A stretch of DNA of 64,000 nt from Longispora fulva (lineage in GTDB: Bacteria; Actinomycetota; Actinomycetes; Mycobacteriales; Micromonosporaceae), in the NCBI RefSeq assembly GCF_015751905.1, contig NZ_JADOUF010000001.1, forward strand, positions 2,046,001 to 2,110,000. Reading direction: 5' to 3'. Made by a program: the position numbers and the translations under genes. Positions 57,406-64,000 of this stretch are shown here, piece after piece; the stretch's first letter is position 1; every line of letters begins with the position of its first letter. The notes under the pieces are model-generated. The model ran no database searches and was not told where the DNA came from. It was given only the letters and a program-made list of their open reading frames with translations.

Positions 57406-58191
57406 TCAGGTCCGCACGAAGCACTGATCGGTGTGCGCGAGTCGTTCCGTGGGGCCGGCCGCGCGGAGGGCGACGTCGAGCACCCGGTCGATGTCGGCGG
57501 CGTACGCGTGGCTGAACCAGGCCATGTTCGCCTCCACCACCGCCCAGTGCGGCGCGCGTTCTCCTTCCGCGGCCAGCAGTCCGACGTCCACGACGACCGC
57601 GCTCGGCAGGGTGTCGCCGTGACGGTCCAGGAGCATGCCCGCGAAGTCCTCGACGTCCGCGCGTCGCGAGCTGTGCGACAGCGGAACGGGGTCCAGCTGC
57701 CCGAAGGTCAGGTACCGACTCGCGGTGTGCACCCGGCCGTCGAGCACGAACAGCCGGTACTCCACGACGAACCTGACCACTTCGCTGACCAGCACGACGG
57801 TGTCAGGATCCCCGGCGGGCAGGTGGGAGCCGTCCGGATAGACCCTGGCGGACAGGCCCTTCTCCCTGGGCTCCTTCACGAACGCCGGACCGACCAGCCG
57901 CCGGGCCTCGCCCAGGGTCGCGGTGCGGACCCGCCTCCCTCGAACGGCATCCGGGAGGTCGGCCAGCCACGAGTCCACCGGCTCCATCGGCGCGACCCCG
58001 ATCTCCTCGGCCACCGCGGCTGCCAACCGGGGACCGGCGTAGAGATGCGCGGAGCCGGTGCCCCGCAGCTCATCGGGGACGGATCGTCCGGCGAGCCGGG
58101 ACACGGTCATGCCCCGCGCCGCGGCGGCGTCGGCGAGCAACTCGCCGGTGCTGTTGGCTACGGCGGGGAGGACGAACAGGTCGGCGTTCAC
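57406..58191 (-). CDS. ATP-grasp domain protein
   Basis: 261 residues from GTG 58191. Although no glycine-rich P-loop is expected in this fold, the ATP-grasp marks are there: FVKEPREKGLSARVY (Lys binding ATP), VLVSEVVRFVVEYRLFVLDG (hinge), AVVVDVGLL and WAVVEANMAWFSHAY, the metal-binding Asp/Glu-x-Asn block. The N-terminal third is a Rossmann-like pre-ATP domain (NADLFVLPAV, LLADAAAARGMTV). It resembles actinomycete ATP-grasp proteins of the DUF4343 type. The product is unknown; such enzymes ligate amino or carboxyl groups. The GNAT gene (58227) lies 35 bases upstream on the same strand. Confidence 0.85.
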   Translation of the reverse strand: MNADLFVLPAVANSTGELLADAAAARGMTVSRLAGRSVPDELRGTGSAHLYAGPRLAAAVAEEIGVAPMEPVDSWLADLPDAVRGRRVRTATLGEARRLVGPAFVKEPREKGLSARVYPDGSHLPAGDPDTVVLVSEVVRFVVEYRLFVLDGRVHTASRYLTFGQLDPVPLSHSSRRADVEDFAGMLLDRHGDTLPSAVVVDVGLLAAEGERAPHWAVVEANMAWFSHAYAADIDRVLDVALRAAGPTERLAHTDQCFVRT

Positions 58192-58226
58192 ACGTCGATC
58201 ATCCTCGCGGAGGCCAGGGGTTTTCC

Positions 58227-59180
58227 TCAGCCTGTGGTCGCGGACTTGATGAGCGGTACGTCCCGGGACAATTCCCGGAACCCGAGGCCGAGGTACAGCC
58301 GCTGTGTCCCGGCGTGCTCCGGCGTGCCGGTGCAGACGACCGTCGCGTGGGTGGCCCCGGCCGCCCGGGCCAGACGCATCCCGTGCAGCATCATCGCCCT
58401 TGCCAGCCCGCGCCGCCGGTAGTCCGGGTGCGTTCCGACCGGCTCGAACTCGACCGACTTGTTCACCTCGTCGAACCACATGATCGTCGAGCACGCCATG
58501 GTTCCGTCCGGTGCCTGCACCAGGATGTGCAGGTCGCCGCGATAGGCGGCCGTCTGTCGGACAGCCTCGTAGCTCTCGACCGTGTAGGAGGAGGGCGCCC
58601 AGGCGTCCACGTGGGCCCGGACGGCAGCCTGCGGCCCGGCCTCGTCGGCGGTGCGGAACCGGAATCCGTCCGGCAGCACCGGCTGGTCCACGTCGGTGAG
58701 GTCGCGCTCGTTGAGCTGGGTCCAGTCGCCGTCGTCGCCGAGCGCCTCCGTGTCGGCCTCATAGCCGTGCGCCGCCCACCGCGTCAGGGCGAACTCCTCG
58801 GCGTCCGTCAGGCAGACCGTGCGTTCGAGGCCGGCGGCCACACCGTCGTACCAGTCGATCACCTCGTCGATCAGTTCGGTGCGGTCAGGGTGGACCTGAT
58901 AGGTCAGATTCGCGCCGGTGACCTGCCGCACCGATCCGTCACTACGCCGCACCTGGCGCGGGAGGAAGGCCCACGCCCACGCCACCAGTTCGTCACCGGA
59001 GAACCACAGGCGACGCGGCCAGGTCGCGCCGTAGAGAGTGCTCCCCTGGCCCCAGATCCAGGCCAGCTCCCCGTAGGAAGCACCTGCGCCGACCAGGTCC
59101 GGGCGGGTGGCGGTGACGCGCTGCGCCAGAACCTGCATCAGCGGTACGTCCGCGGCGGTCATGAGCTCGAAGTCGGTCAT
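58227..59180 (-). CDS. Two-domain GNAT N-acetyltransferase
   Basis: 317 residues from ATG 59180. A degenerate N-terminal half (LWFSGDELVAWAWAFLPRQV) and a canonical C-terminal GNAT domain: FRTADEAGPQAAVRAHVDAW, then VEFEPVGTHPDYRRRGLARA (acetyl-CoA loop R-R-x-G-L-A), MMLHGMRLARAAGATHATVV and LYLGLGFRE. Same strand as the ATP-grasp gene 35 bases downstream, so they may be one operon. Acceptor unknown. Confidence 0.93.
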   Translation of the reverse strand: MTDFELMTAADVPLMQVLAQRVTATRPDLVGAGASYGELAWIWGQGSTLYGATWPRRLWFSGDELVAWAWAFLPRQVRRSDGSVRQVTGANLTYQVHPDRTELIDEVIDWYDGVAAGLERTVCLTDAEEFALTRWAAHGYEADTEALGDDGDWTQLNERDLTDVDQPVLPDGFRFRTADEAGPQAAVRAHVDAWAPSSYTVESYEAVRQTAAYRGDLHILVQAPDGTMACSTIMWFDEVNKSVEFEPVGTHPDYRRRGLARAMMLHGMRLARAAGATHATVVCTGTPEHAGTQRLYLGLGFRELSRDVPLIKSATTG

Positions 59181-59371
59181 GGTGCGTCACTGTGTCAGGA
59201 CCCGGCACCGCCGTCGAACCGTTTTCCGAACCGCCGGTCGCGGCTCGCCGGGTGCCCGCCGCGAGCACGACACCCTGCGGCTCGCCTCGTCGCTGGCATG
59301 CTGCCCGATCTCGATACCGCCGTCGAGCCTTTCCGGTCGTTCGCCGCCACGCTCACCGGAGTCGGCTGCCG

Positions 59372-60058
59372 TCAGCGCAGCAGGTCCAGTTCGGGTCCCC
59401 ACGAGTCGAGCACATCGCCGTAGCCCTTGGCGCGGACCACCTTCTCCAGATCGCCGTACAGCGCCGAGGGCTGCTCCGTCAGGCCGGCGATCACGCGGTC
59501 GGCGGTCCAAGGTGCGGGCAAGGGGTAGGTCTCCAGCTCCCAGCGCAGGTACTTGTTGTACGGGCGCACGCGGCCGTAGAGGGCGAAGAGTGTCCAGCCG
59601 AACCAGGACGCCGCTTCGATCTCCTCGAGCCGCGCCAGGTCGGGCCGGCCGTCGCGGCGGCTCTTGGCGGCGCGGTAGATGAAGTTGACATAGCCGTCGA
59701 GCTCTTCACGCACCCAGGCGTCGGTCTCCGCCGGCGTCAACGTCGCCTGGGCCGTCACCTGCTCGGCGACCCGGCCGTCGAGGCGGTCCAGGAGCACCCG
59801 GGCGCCCCGGTAGGCGTAGCGGCCCCACCGGTCGGACACGTCGGCCAGGTCCGCCAGCGACGTCGGGATGGTGTCGAGTTCCGGGGTGCGGGTGGTGTTG
59901 GTCCAGGCGCCGCCGTACTCGGCGACGACCACGATCACGTCGGTGTCGGAGTGCCCGGTCGCCATGCCGTCCCGCGCCCGGGAGCCGGTCAGGACGATGC
60001 CGAGGACGTCCGGGTCGGCCTCGGCGCGGGCCAGGAGCTCGGCGTAGGGGTCGCTCAC
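59372..60058 (-). CDS. Nucleotidyltransferase-fold protein (aminoglycoside-type)
   Basis: 228 residues from GTG 60058. VLTGSRARDGMATGHSDTDV is the Pol-beta-like nucleotidyltransferase signature GS-x-x-R-...-D-x-D. The C-terminal helices contain WVREELDGYVNFIYRAAKSR, YNKYLRWELETYPLP, the helical lid of aminoglycoside-type or stand-alone MNT enzymes. The presence of D-x-D and the preceding GS supports catalysis. Substrate unknown; a resistance role is not implied by the sequence. Confidence 0.88.
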   Translation of the reverse strand: MSDPYAELLARAEADPDVLGIVLTGSRARDGMATGHSDTDVIVVVAEYGGAWTNTTRTPELDTIPTSLADLADVSDRWGRYAYRGARVLLDRLDGRVAEQVTAQATLTPAETDAWVREELDGYVNFIYRAAKSRRDGRPDLARLEEIEAASWFGWTLFALYGRVRPYNKYLRWELETYPLPAPWTADRVIAGLTEQPSALYGDLEKVVRAKGYGDVLDSWGPELDLLR

Positions 60059-60139
60059 CCGCTCAGTATCGATCGCTCCGCAATCAAATTTCGGCACACG
60101 GGAGGCGAACCCTATGGATCACACGAGGCTCCGTTGTGG

Positions 60140-60616
60140 CTAGCCGAGGCGTAGGACGGTCTCCTCGATCTCGGCGTCGCGCGCCGACGCGTAGGAGATC
60201 TCGGTGCCGATGGCCACGAACCCGGCCTTGTGCAGCACCCTCAGCGATCCCCCGTTGTCGCTGGCCGCGCGGGCGTACACAGGTCGGGCCACGACCAGGT
60301 CGAGGAGCAGCGCCAGGGCTCGGGTGGCGATTCCCCGCCCCCAGACCGAACGGTCGATCCAGTACGTCAGCTCCAGGTCGCCGTCCATGACGAAGCTGGC
60401 GATGCTGCCGACGAGGTCCCCGTCGCGGGTCACCGCACGCATGGTGACGTCGGGAGAGTTCCTCACCTTGGCCATGTGCACGTCGAACGCCTGACGGTCG
60501 TCAGGATCCTTGGCCGTGAACGCGGCCATCTGGACCGACTCACTGTCGCGCATCAGGTCGAACAACACATCCAGATCGGCGTCGACGACCAGCCTCAGCG
60601 CCACTTCTTCCGCCAC
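60140..60616 (-). CDS. GNAT acetyltransferase (RimJ/RimL-like)
   Basis: 158 residues from GTG 60616 (GAGGAGA upstream); the longer frame to 60703 lacks an SD. RimJ/RimL pattern: LRLVVDADLDVLFDLMRDSE, MRAVTRDGDLVGSIASFVMD, DLELTYWIDRSVWGRGIATR (acetyl-CoA loop), ALALLLDLVVARPVYARA, SLRVLHKAGFVAIG. Members acetylate N termini of ribosomal proteins or small amines. Stands alone. Confidence 0.92.
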   Translation of the reverse strand: MAEEVALRLVVDADLDVLFDLMRDSESVQMAAFTAKDPDDRQAFDVHMAKVRNSPDVTMRAVTRDGDLVGSIASFVMDGDLELTYWIDRSVWGRGIATRALALLLDLVVARPVYARAASDNGGSLRVLHKAGFVAIGTEISYASARDAEIEETVLRLG

Positions 60617-60822
60617 GGGTCGTCTCCTCACACTGTCCCGCCCTGCCAACGCCGAGAACGTACCAGCGCCATCCGACACTTCCGCCCGCCATGAAACGCG
60701 CACGGAATCCAGGTCTACTTCGCCGACGTCGCCCGGGCCGCGGAGGCGGGCGGCAACGCGAGTCCGAGCGCAGGGCCCAGGGCCACGTTGCTAAAGTGCA
60801 TGCTCGATAACTGGGGGTAATA

Positions 60823-61068
60823 GTGCGGATTCGTTTCACCGCCGACGGACCGGAACCGCTGTCGGTGACGTTCGAGCCGTCGGGGATGGAGTACGAGATC
60901 GCCTCCGGTGCGTACGTCGACGTCGAGTGGCCCGCCGGGGACAGTACGGTCAACGGACTCAGCGCCGAGGTCGAACATTCCTCGTACGGCCTGCGGATCG
61001 TCAACCACAGTGACGCGATCGCCAGAGCTTGGGACTCGCACGGCGAGGAGCTCATGATCCTGGGCTGA
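60823..61068 (+). CDS. Small hypothetical protein (81 residues)
   Basis: GTG 60823 follows CTGGGGG. The product starts MRIRFTADGPEPLSVTFEPS and has SGAYVDVEWPAG, GLRIVNHSDAIARAW and EELMILG. Beta-rich with two acidic patches; no signal peptide. The same kind of short protein is found widely in actinomycetes without known role. A strong hairpin follows its stop. Confidence 0.65.
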   Translation: MRIRFTADGPEPLSVTFEPSGMEYEIASGAYVDVEWPAGDSTVNGLSAEVEHSSYGLRIVNHSDAIARAWDSHGEELMILG

Positions 61069-61079
61069 CGGCCGACGAC

Positions 61080-61116
61080 GCGCCGGGCACCACCCCGCCA
61101 GGGTGGCGTCCGGCGC
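61080..61116. terminator. Hairpin between convergent small genes
   Basis: GCGCCGG / CCGGCGC outer stem with an inner CCACCC / GGGTGG, right after the stop at 61068. Confidence 0.7.
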
Positions 61117-61139
61117 GCTCGCGTGACAGCCCCGAAGGG

Positions 61140-61400
61140 CTACTGGCCGCCGCCGGGCGTGCAGGTGATGATCCGGTAGGTCGAGTACCGGGTGTGGGTG
61201 CCCCAGTCGAAAGGCTCACCGCAGGAGCCGTAGGACCAGCCTCCGACGACGGTGGTCTTCGCCGCCGTGGAGTAGTAGGTGAAGGTGACGCTCTGGTTCG
61301 GGCCGGCCGGCGGGATTGCGTTGGCCGGCGCCGGGGTGACGGCGAGGACGAGGGCCGAGGCGGCGCCCGCGATCAGCAGGCGGCGGGAGAGGCGGGTCAT
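61140..61400 (-). CDS. Small secreted DUF6289-type protein
   Basis: 86 residues from ATG 61400. Signal peptide (LIAGAASALVLAVTPAPANA) and a 60-residue mature part with VTFTYYSTAAKTTVVGGWSY, GSCGEPFDWG and TYRIITCTPGG. Two cysteines can form one disulfide. The pattern Y-x-x-x-A-x-x-T-x-V-G-G, C-G and C-x-P is that of DUF6289 peptides common in soil actinomycetes and myxobacteria. Function unknown, perhaps surface or antagonism. Confidence 0.8.
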   Translation of the reverse strand: MTRLSRRLLIAGAASALVLAVTPAPANAIPPAGPNQSVTFTYYSTAAKTTVVGGWSYGSCGEPFDWGTHTRYSTYRIITCTPGGGQ

Positions 61401-61508
61401 CGCGCGACCGTAGCATTCACGCTAGTCGATGTCCAAGGGTTGCCGGGATAGGCCTGCATGCCCGGGCTACCGATGTCCCACGAGCGCATGGCGGGGGCGA
61501 GCGTGGGA

Positions 61509-62006
61509 TCAGTAGCCCGGATGGCCGCCGGCCGCCAGCCGGGCCACGGCTTCGGCCGGCGTGTCGTCGTAGCCGGGTCTAGCCAACAGGACGGATTGAA
61601 AGTAGTACCCCTGGGTCTCCTCGGGGTTGCCATCCGCGGCGAAGGGCCTCCACAGCGCGACGTACACCTCGCGCGCGGCGTAGCCGTCCTCGTCCGCGGC
61701 GAGTTCCACACGGCCCTCAAACTGCCGTACGACCTCCCGGGCCGGCAGACCGAACACGTCAACGCCCAGGAATCGCACCACATCGGCGTTCGAGCGCGGT
61801 CGCCAGACCTCGATCGCGTTGACCCGATCCCGGGTCGGCCCGACCCCGAACCCCACACTGAAACCCAGCTCGCTGGGACGGGTCGCGGTCAGCCCGACCC
61901 GCTGATCCAGCGTCGCCATCGACACCAGTGCGACTCGGGCCTCCTCGACGGTCATGCCCCATCGGATCGGGCCGACGCCGCACTGTGGGTCAAGTACGAA
62001 CTCCAT
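61509..62006 (-). CDS. Hypothetical protein (165 residues)
   Basis: ATG 62006. Start MEFVLDPQCGVGPIRWGMTV, later VNAIEVWRPRSNADVVRFLG, DVFGLPAREVVRQFEGRVEL and REVYVALWRPF, end ARPGYDDTPAEAVARLAAGG. A mixed alpha/beta protein without signal peptide. The opening G-x-G-P-I-x-W/L-G-M-x-x-x-E-A resembles a widespread family of small cytoplasmic proteins often annotated as hypothetical. I do not assign a role. Confidence 0.7.
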   Translation of the reverse strand: MEFVLDPQCGVGPIRWGMTVEEARVALVSMATLDQRVGLTATRPSELGFSVGFGVGPTRDRVNAIEVWRPRSNADVVRFLGVDVFGLPAREVVRQFEGRVELAADEDGYAAREVYVALWRPFAADGNPEETQGYYFQSVLLARPGYDDTPAEAVARLAAGGHPGY

Positions 62007-62119
62007 CCGACGATCATGACATCCGACCGACGCCGCCGCTCCGCGCCACCGAGTTCGTGCACCACATCACCCAACCGCATGCCGCTCGCCGGTCAGGCGG
62101 TGCGGCCGTCCACGGTGGC

Positions 62120-62136
62120 TATACACGCGAGGTATA
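62120..62136. promoter_or_regulatory. Candidate PadR operator
   Basis: TATAC-ACGCGAG-GTATA, an inverted repeat with 5-bp arms, 22 bases before the PadR start. PadR repressors bind similar TA-rich dyads in their own promoters. Confidence 0.55.
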
Positions 62137-62158
62137 CCCTCAGTGTAGAGTGGGCGGC

Positions 62159-62683
62159 ATGACCGTTCCGTTGACACTGCTGGGGCTGCTCGAACGCGAG
62201 CCCAGCCACGGCTACGACCTCAAACGCCACTACGACACGTTCTTCGGCAGGGGCCGCCCCCTGCCGTTCGGCCAGGTCTACGCGACCCTCGGCCGGCTCG
62301 CCCGCGACGGCAAGGTGGTGGTGGGCGAGGTCGAGCCGGGCGACGGGCCCGACCGCAAGCGCTACGTCATCACCGAGCTGGGCGCGACGGAGGTGAACGC
62401 CTGGCTGACCGAACCGGTCGAGGCCGAACCGCACCTGCAGACCGTGCTGTTCGCCAAGGTGGTGCTGGCGCTGATGCTGGGCCGCCCGGCGGAGGAGTAC
62501 CTCGACGCCCAGCGCGCCGCCCACATGCGGCGGATGCGGGAGCTGACCGAGATCCGGCGCGCCGGGGACCTGGCCGACTCGCTGCTGGCCGACCATGGCC
62601 TGTTTCACCTCGAGGCCGACCTGCGGTGGATCGATCTGACGGCCGCGCGGCTCGACAAACTGGCCGCGGAGGTGCGGTCATGA
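62159..62683 (+). CDS. PadR family regulator
   Basis: 174 residues from ATG 62159. PadR winged helix: TVPLTLLGLLEREPSHGYDL, KRHYDTFFGRGRPLPFGQVY, ATLGRLARDGKVVVGEVEPG, KRYVITELGATEV. The C-terminal helix pair (PAEEYLDAQRAAHMRRMREL, LRWIDLTAARLDKLAAEV) fits the dimerisation hairpin of subfamily 1. Its TGA overlaps the ATG of the ABC ATPase gene, so it controls a transporter operon that extends past the window. Confidence 0.93.
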   Translation: MTVPLTLLGLLEREPSHGYDLKRHYDTFFGRGRPLPFGQVYATLGRLARDGKVVVGEVEPGDGPDRKRYVITELGATEVNAWLTEPVEAEPHLQTVLFAKVVLALMLGRPAEEYLDAQRAAHMRRMRELTEIRRAGDLADSLLADHGLFHLEADLRWIDLTAARLDKLAAEVRS

Positions 62684-63372
62684 CGGACGCGATCGCGGTC
62701 GAGGCGCGCGACGTGGTGCTGTCGTTCGGGCAGACACCGGCGCTGCGGGGCGCGAGCCTGTCGGTGACCCGGGGCGAGATCCTCGCCATCATGGGTCCCA
62801 GCGGCTCGGGCAAGTCCACTTTGCTGCACTGTCTGGCCGGGATCCTGGTCCCGGCGTCCGGCGAGATCCACGTCGACGGTCGGCGGATCGACACCCTGAG
62901 CGAGACCGCCCGCAGCGCGCTGCGCCGGGACCGGTTCGGGTTCGTGTTCCAGTTCGGCCAGCTGGTGCCCGAGCTGACCGCCGAGGAGAACATCGCGCTG
63001 CCGTTGCTGCTCGGCGGCGCCCGCCGGACCGCCGCGCTCGCCGAGGCCCGGACCTGGTTCGAGCCGCTGGGGCTCGACGGTCTGGAACGGCGCAGGTCCG
63101 GGGAACTGTCGGGCGGTCAGGCCCAGCGGATCGCGCTGGCCCGCGGCCTGGTCGCCGGCCCCGAGATCCTGTTCGCCGACGAGCCGACCGGATCGTTGGA
63201 CTCGCTCACCGGTGAACAGATCATGGAACTGCTGGTCACGGCCGCCCGGGAACGGGGCACCACCGTCATCGTCGTCACCCACGAGGCCCGGGTGGCCGCC
63301 TACGCAGACCGGGAGATCATCGTGCGCGACGGCCGCGTGACCTCGCTGGTACCGGAAAGGATCGGATCGTGA
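62680..63372 (+). CDS. ABC transporter ATP-binding protein, MacB/LolD type
   Basis: 230 residues from ATG 62680. Walker A GPSGSGKSTLLHCLAGIL, Q-loop FVFQFGQLVPELTAEENIAL, signature LSGGQAQRIALARGLV, Walker B ILFADEPTGSLDS and switch VVTHEARVAAYADREIIV. The LolD/MacB-type text goes with FtsX-like permeases. Coupled to PadR by ATGA and to the permease by GTGA, a three-gene operon. Likely export of peptides, drugs or lipids; induced when PadR releases the dyad upstream. Confidence 0.95.
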   Translation: MTDAIAVEARDVVLSFGQTPALRGASLSVTRGEILAIMGPSGSGKSTLLHCLAGILVPASGEIHVDGRRIDTLSETARSALRRDRFGFVFQFGQLVPELTAEENIALPLLLGGARRTAALAEARTWFEPLGLDGLERRRSGELSGGQAQRIALARGLVAGPEILFADEPTGSLDSLTGEQIMELLVTAARERGTTVIVVTHEARVAAYADREIIVRDGRVTSLVPERIGS

Positions 63373-64000
63373 TCAGGCTCGGTCTGCGGCTCGCGGTCGC
63401 CAGTGGCCGGGAGGCCGCCGTCCGGCTGACCATCGTCGCCGCCGCCGTGGCGCTCGGGGTCGGCCTGCTGCTGGCGACCGTGGCGAGCGTGCACGCGGTC
63501 AACGCCCAGAACGCGCGGTACGCGTGGCTGAACACCGGCACCCCGTCCACGCGGGCCGCCGTCGCGGGCGTGGACCCGGCCTGGTGGCTGCTGCGGGAGG
63601 ACTACTTCCACCGACGGTCCATCGGCCGCGTCGACGTGGCCGCCACCGGCCCGTCGGCGCCGGTGCCGCCCGGCGTCGCGCACCTGCCCGGACCCGGCGA
63701 GTTCTACGCCTCCCCCGCGCTCAGCACGCTGCTGCGCACCACCCCGGCCGCAGAACTCGGCGACCGGTTCCCCGGGCACGAGATCGGCACCATCGGCCCG
63801 GAGGCTCTGCCCGCGCCGGACTCGCTGGTCATCATCGTCGGGCACTCCCCCGACGAACTCGCGCGCGTGCACGGCTCCCGGCAGGTCAGCGCCATCGCGT
63901 CCACCGACCCGGGCCGGTGCGCGGACTGCGGCGTCGGCACCAAATCCGACGGGATCAAGCTCATCCTGGCCGTGGTCGCCGCCGGCCTGCTGTTCCCGCT
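63369..64000 (+). CDS. FtsX-type ABC permease, partial (window end)
   Basis: GTG 63369 overlaps the ATPase stop. The first 210 codons are open and run off the edge. N-terminal cytoplasmic residues (MIRLGLRLAVASGREAAVRL) lead to a first transmembrane helix (VAAAVALGVGLLLATVASV), then a long external domain (TGTPSTRAAVAGVDPAWWLL, DYFHRRSIGRVDVAATGP, CADCGVGTKSDGIK) and the beginning of a second helix (LILAVVAAGLLFP). This is the MacB/FtsX layout. Partner of the ATPase at 62680. Confidence 0.88.
   Translation, partial: MIRLGLRLAVASGREAAVRLTIVAAAVALGVGLLLATVASVHAVNAQNARYAWLNTGTPSTRAAVAGVDPAWWLLREDYFHRRSIGRVDVAATGPSAPVPPGVAHLPGPGEFYASPALSTLLRTTPAAELGDRFPGHEIGTIGPEALPAPDSLVIIVGHSPDELARVHGSRQVSAIASTDPGRCADCGVGTKSDGIKLILAVVAAGLLFP

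Noticed and set aside
1-64000. CRISPR array, rRNA operon, prophage or complete biosynthetic cluster
   Set aside because: No regularly spaced repeats, no rRNA text, no capsid/terminase/integrase genes, and no PKS, NRPS or lanthipeptide synthetase were seen. The SARPs and P450 alone do not make a cluster.

Overview
The window is about 72% G+C, and its genes use the NNG/NNC-rich codons, frequent GTG starts and GTGA/ATGA stop-start overlaps typical of a large-genome, soil-type actinomycete (Actinomycetota). Three AfsR/SARP-type regulators, a secreted RHS-repeat giant, a GH18 chitinase, many Sec/Tat-secreted lectin-like proteins, and XRE, TetR, GntR(YtrA) and PadR regulators fit that picture. I cannot assign a genus from the sequence alone.

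Layout. 1-833: edge-truncated IS701-type transposase relative without its first catalytic Asp. 947-3745: AfsR-like SARP/NB-ARC/TPR regulator. 3797-16431: a divergent pair of very large secreted proteins, one a FG-GAP/beta-trefoil/PKD protein and the other an RHS protein with an unusual C-terminal tip. 16504-21965: secreted PIG-L deacetylase, HSL-type hydrolase, XRE regulator and secreted HExxH metalloprotease. 22015-26979: erythromycin-esterase-like gene with a frameshifted coupled membrane ORF, plus membrane and hydrolase genes. 27053-29336: YtrA-type GntR + ABC transporter operon. 29531-36771: DUF4291 protein, PH-like membrane protein, TetR-P450 operon, two DJ-1/GATase-like proteins, a lipoprotein of the beta-lactamase fold without its SxxK, and a SUKH-type protein.

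36839-42458 is the most striking part. A 1335-residue secreted protein combines a ribosome-inactivating protein (RIP; rRNA N-glycosidase) domain with a GH18 chitinase, a putative CBM, a ricin-type beta-trefoil, a CBM5/12 chitin-binding module and a GNA-type mannose lectin. All five ricin active-site positions appear to be present in the RIP domain. The gene is translationally coupled to a small secreted protein and lies divergently to a beta-trefoil/CAP protein. The architecture looks like a single-chain antifungal (or anti-eukaryote) weapon: bind wall glycans, open chitin, depurinate ribosomes.

42544-48665: two divergent AfsR-type regulators and a 42-codon acidic peptide ORF that shares a promoter motif with one of them. 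48712-52760: FAD monooxygenase with divergent TetR and a clear operator, then a Tat-type class A beta-lactamase and a second serine beta-lactamase-fold hydrolase. 52875-54125: a dense array of 12 tRNA genes on the minus strand, several with odd structure, preceded by a complete mini transcription unit (promoter, SD, 41-codon ORF, terminator). 54695-64000: small ORFs, an acetyltransferase relic, SIMPL protein, seven-bladed RCC1 protein with an AT-rich inverted repeat upstream, ATP-grasp, two GNATs, a nucleotidyltransferase, small hypotheticals, and a PadR-ABC-permease operon cut by the window end.

All functional calls rest on motif recognition by eye. No database search was possible.
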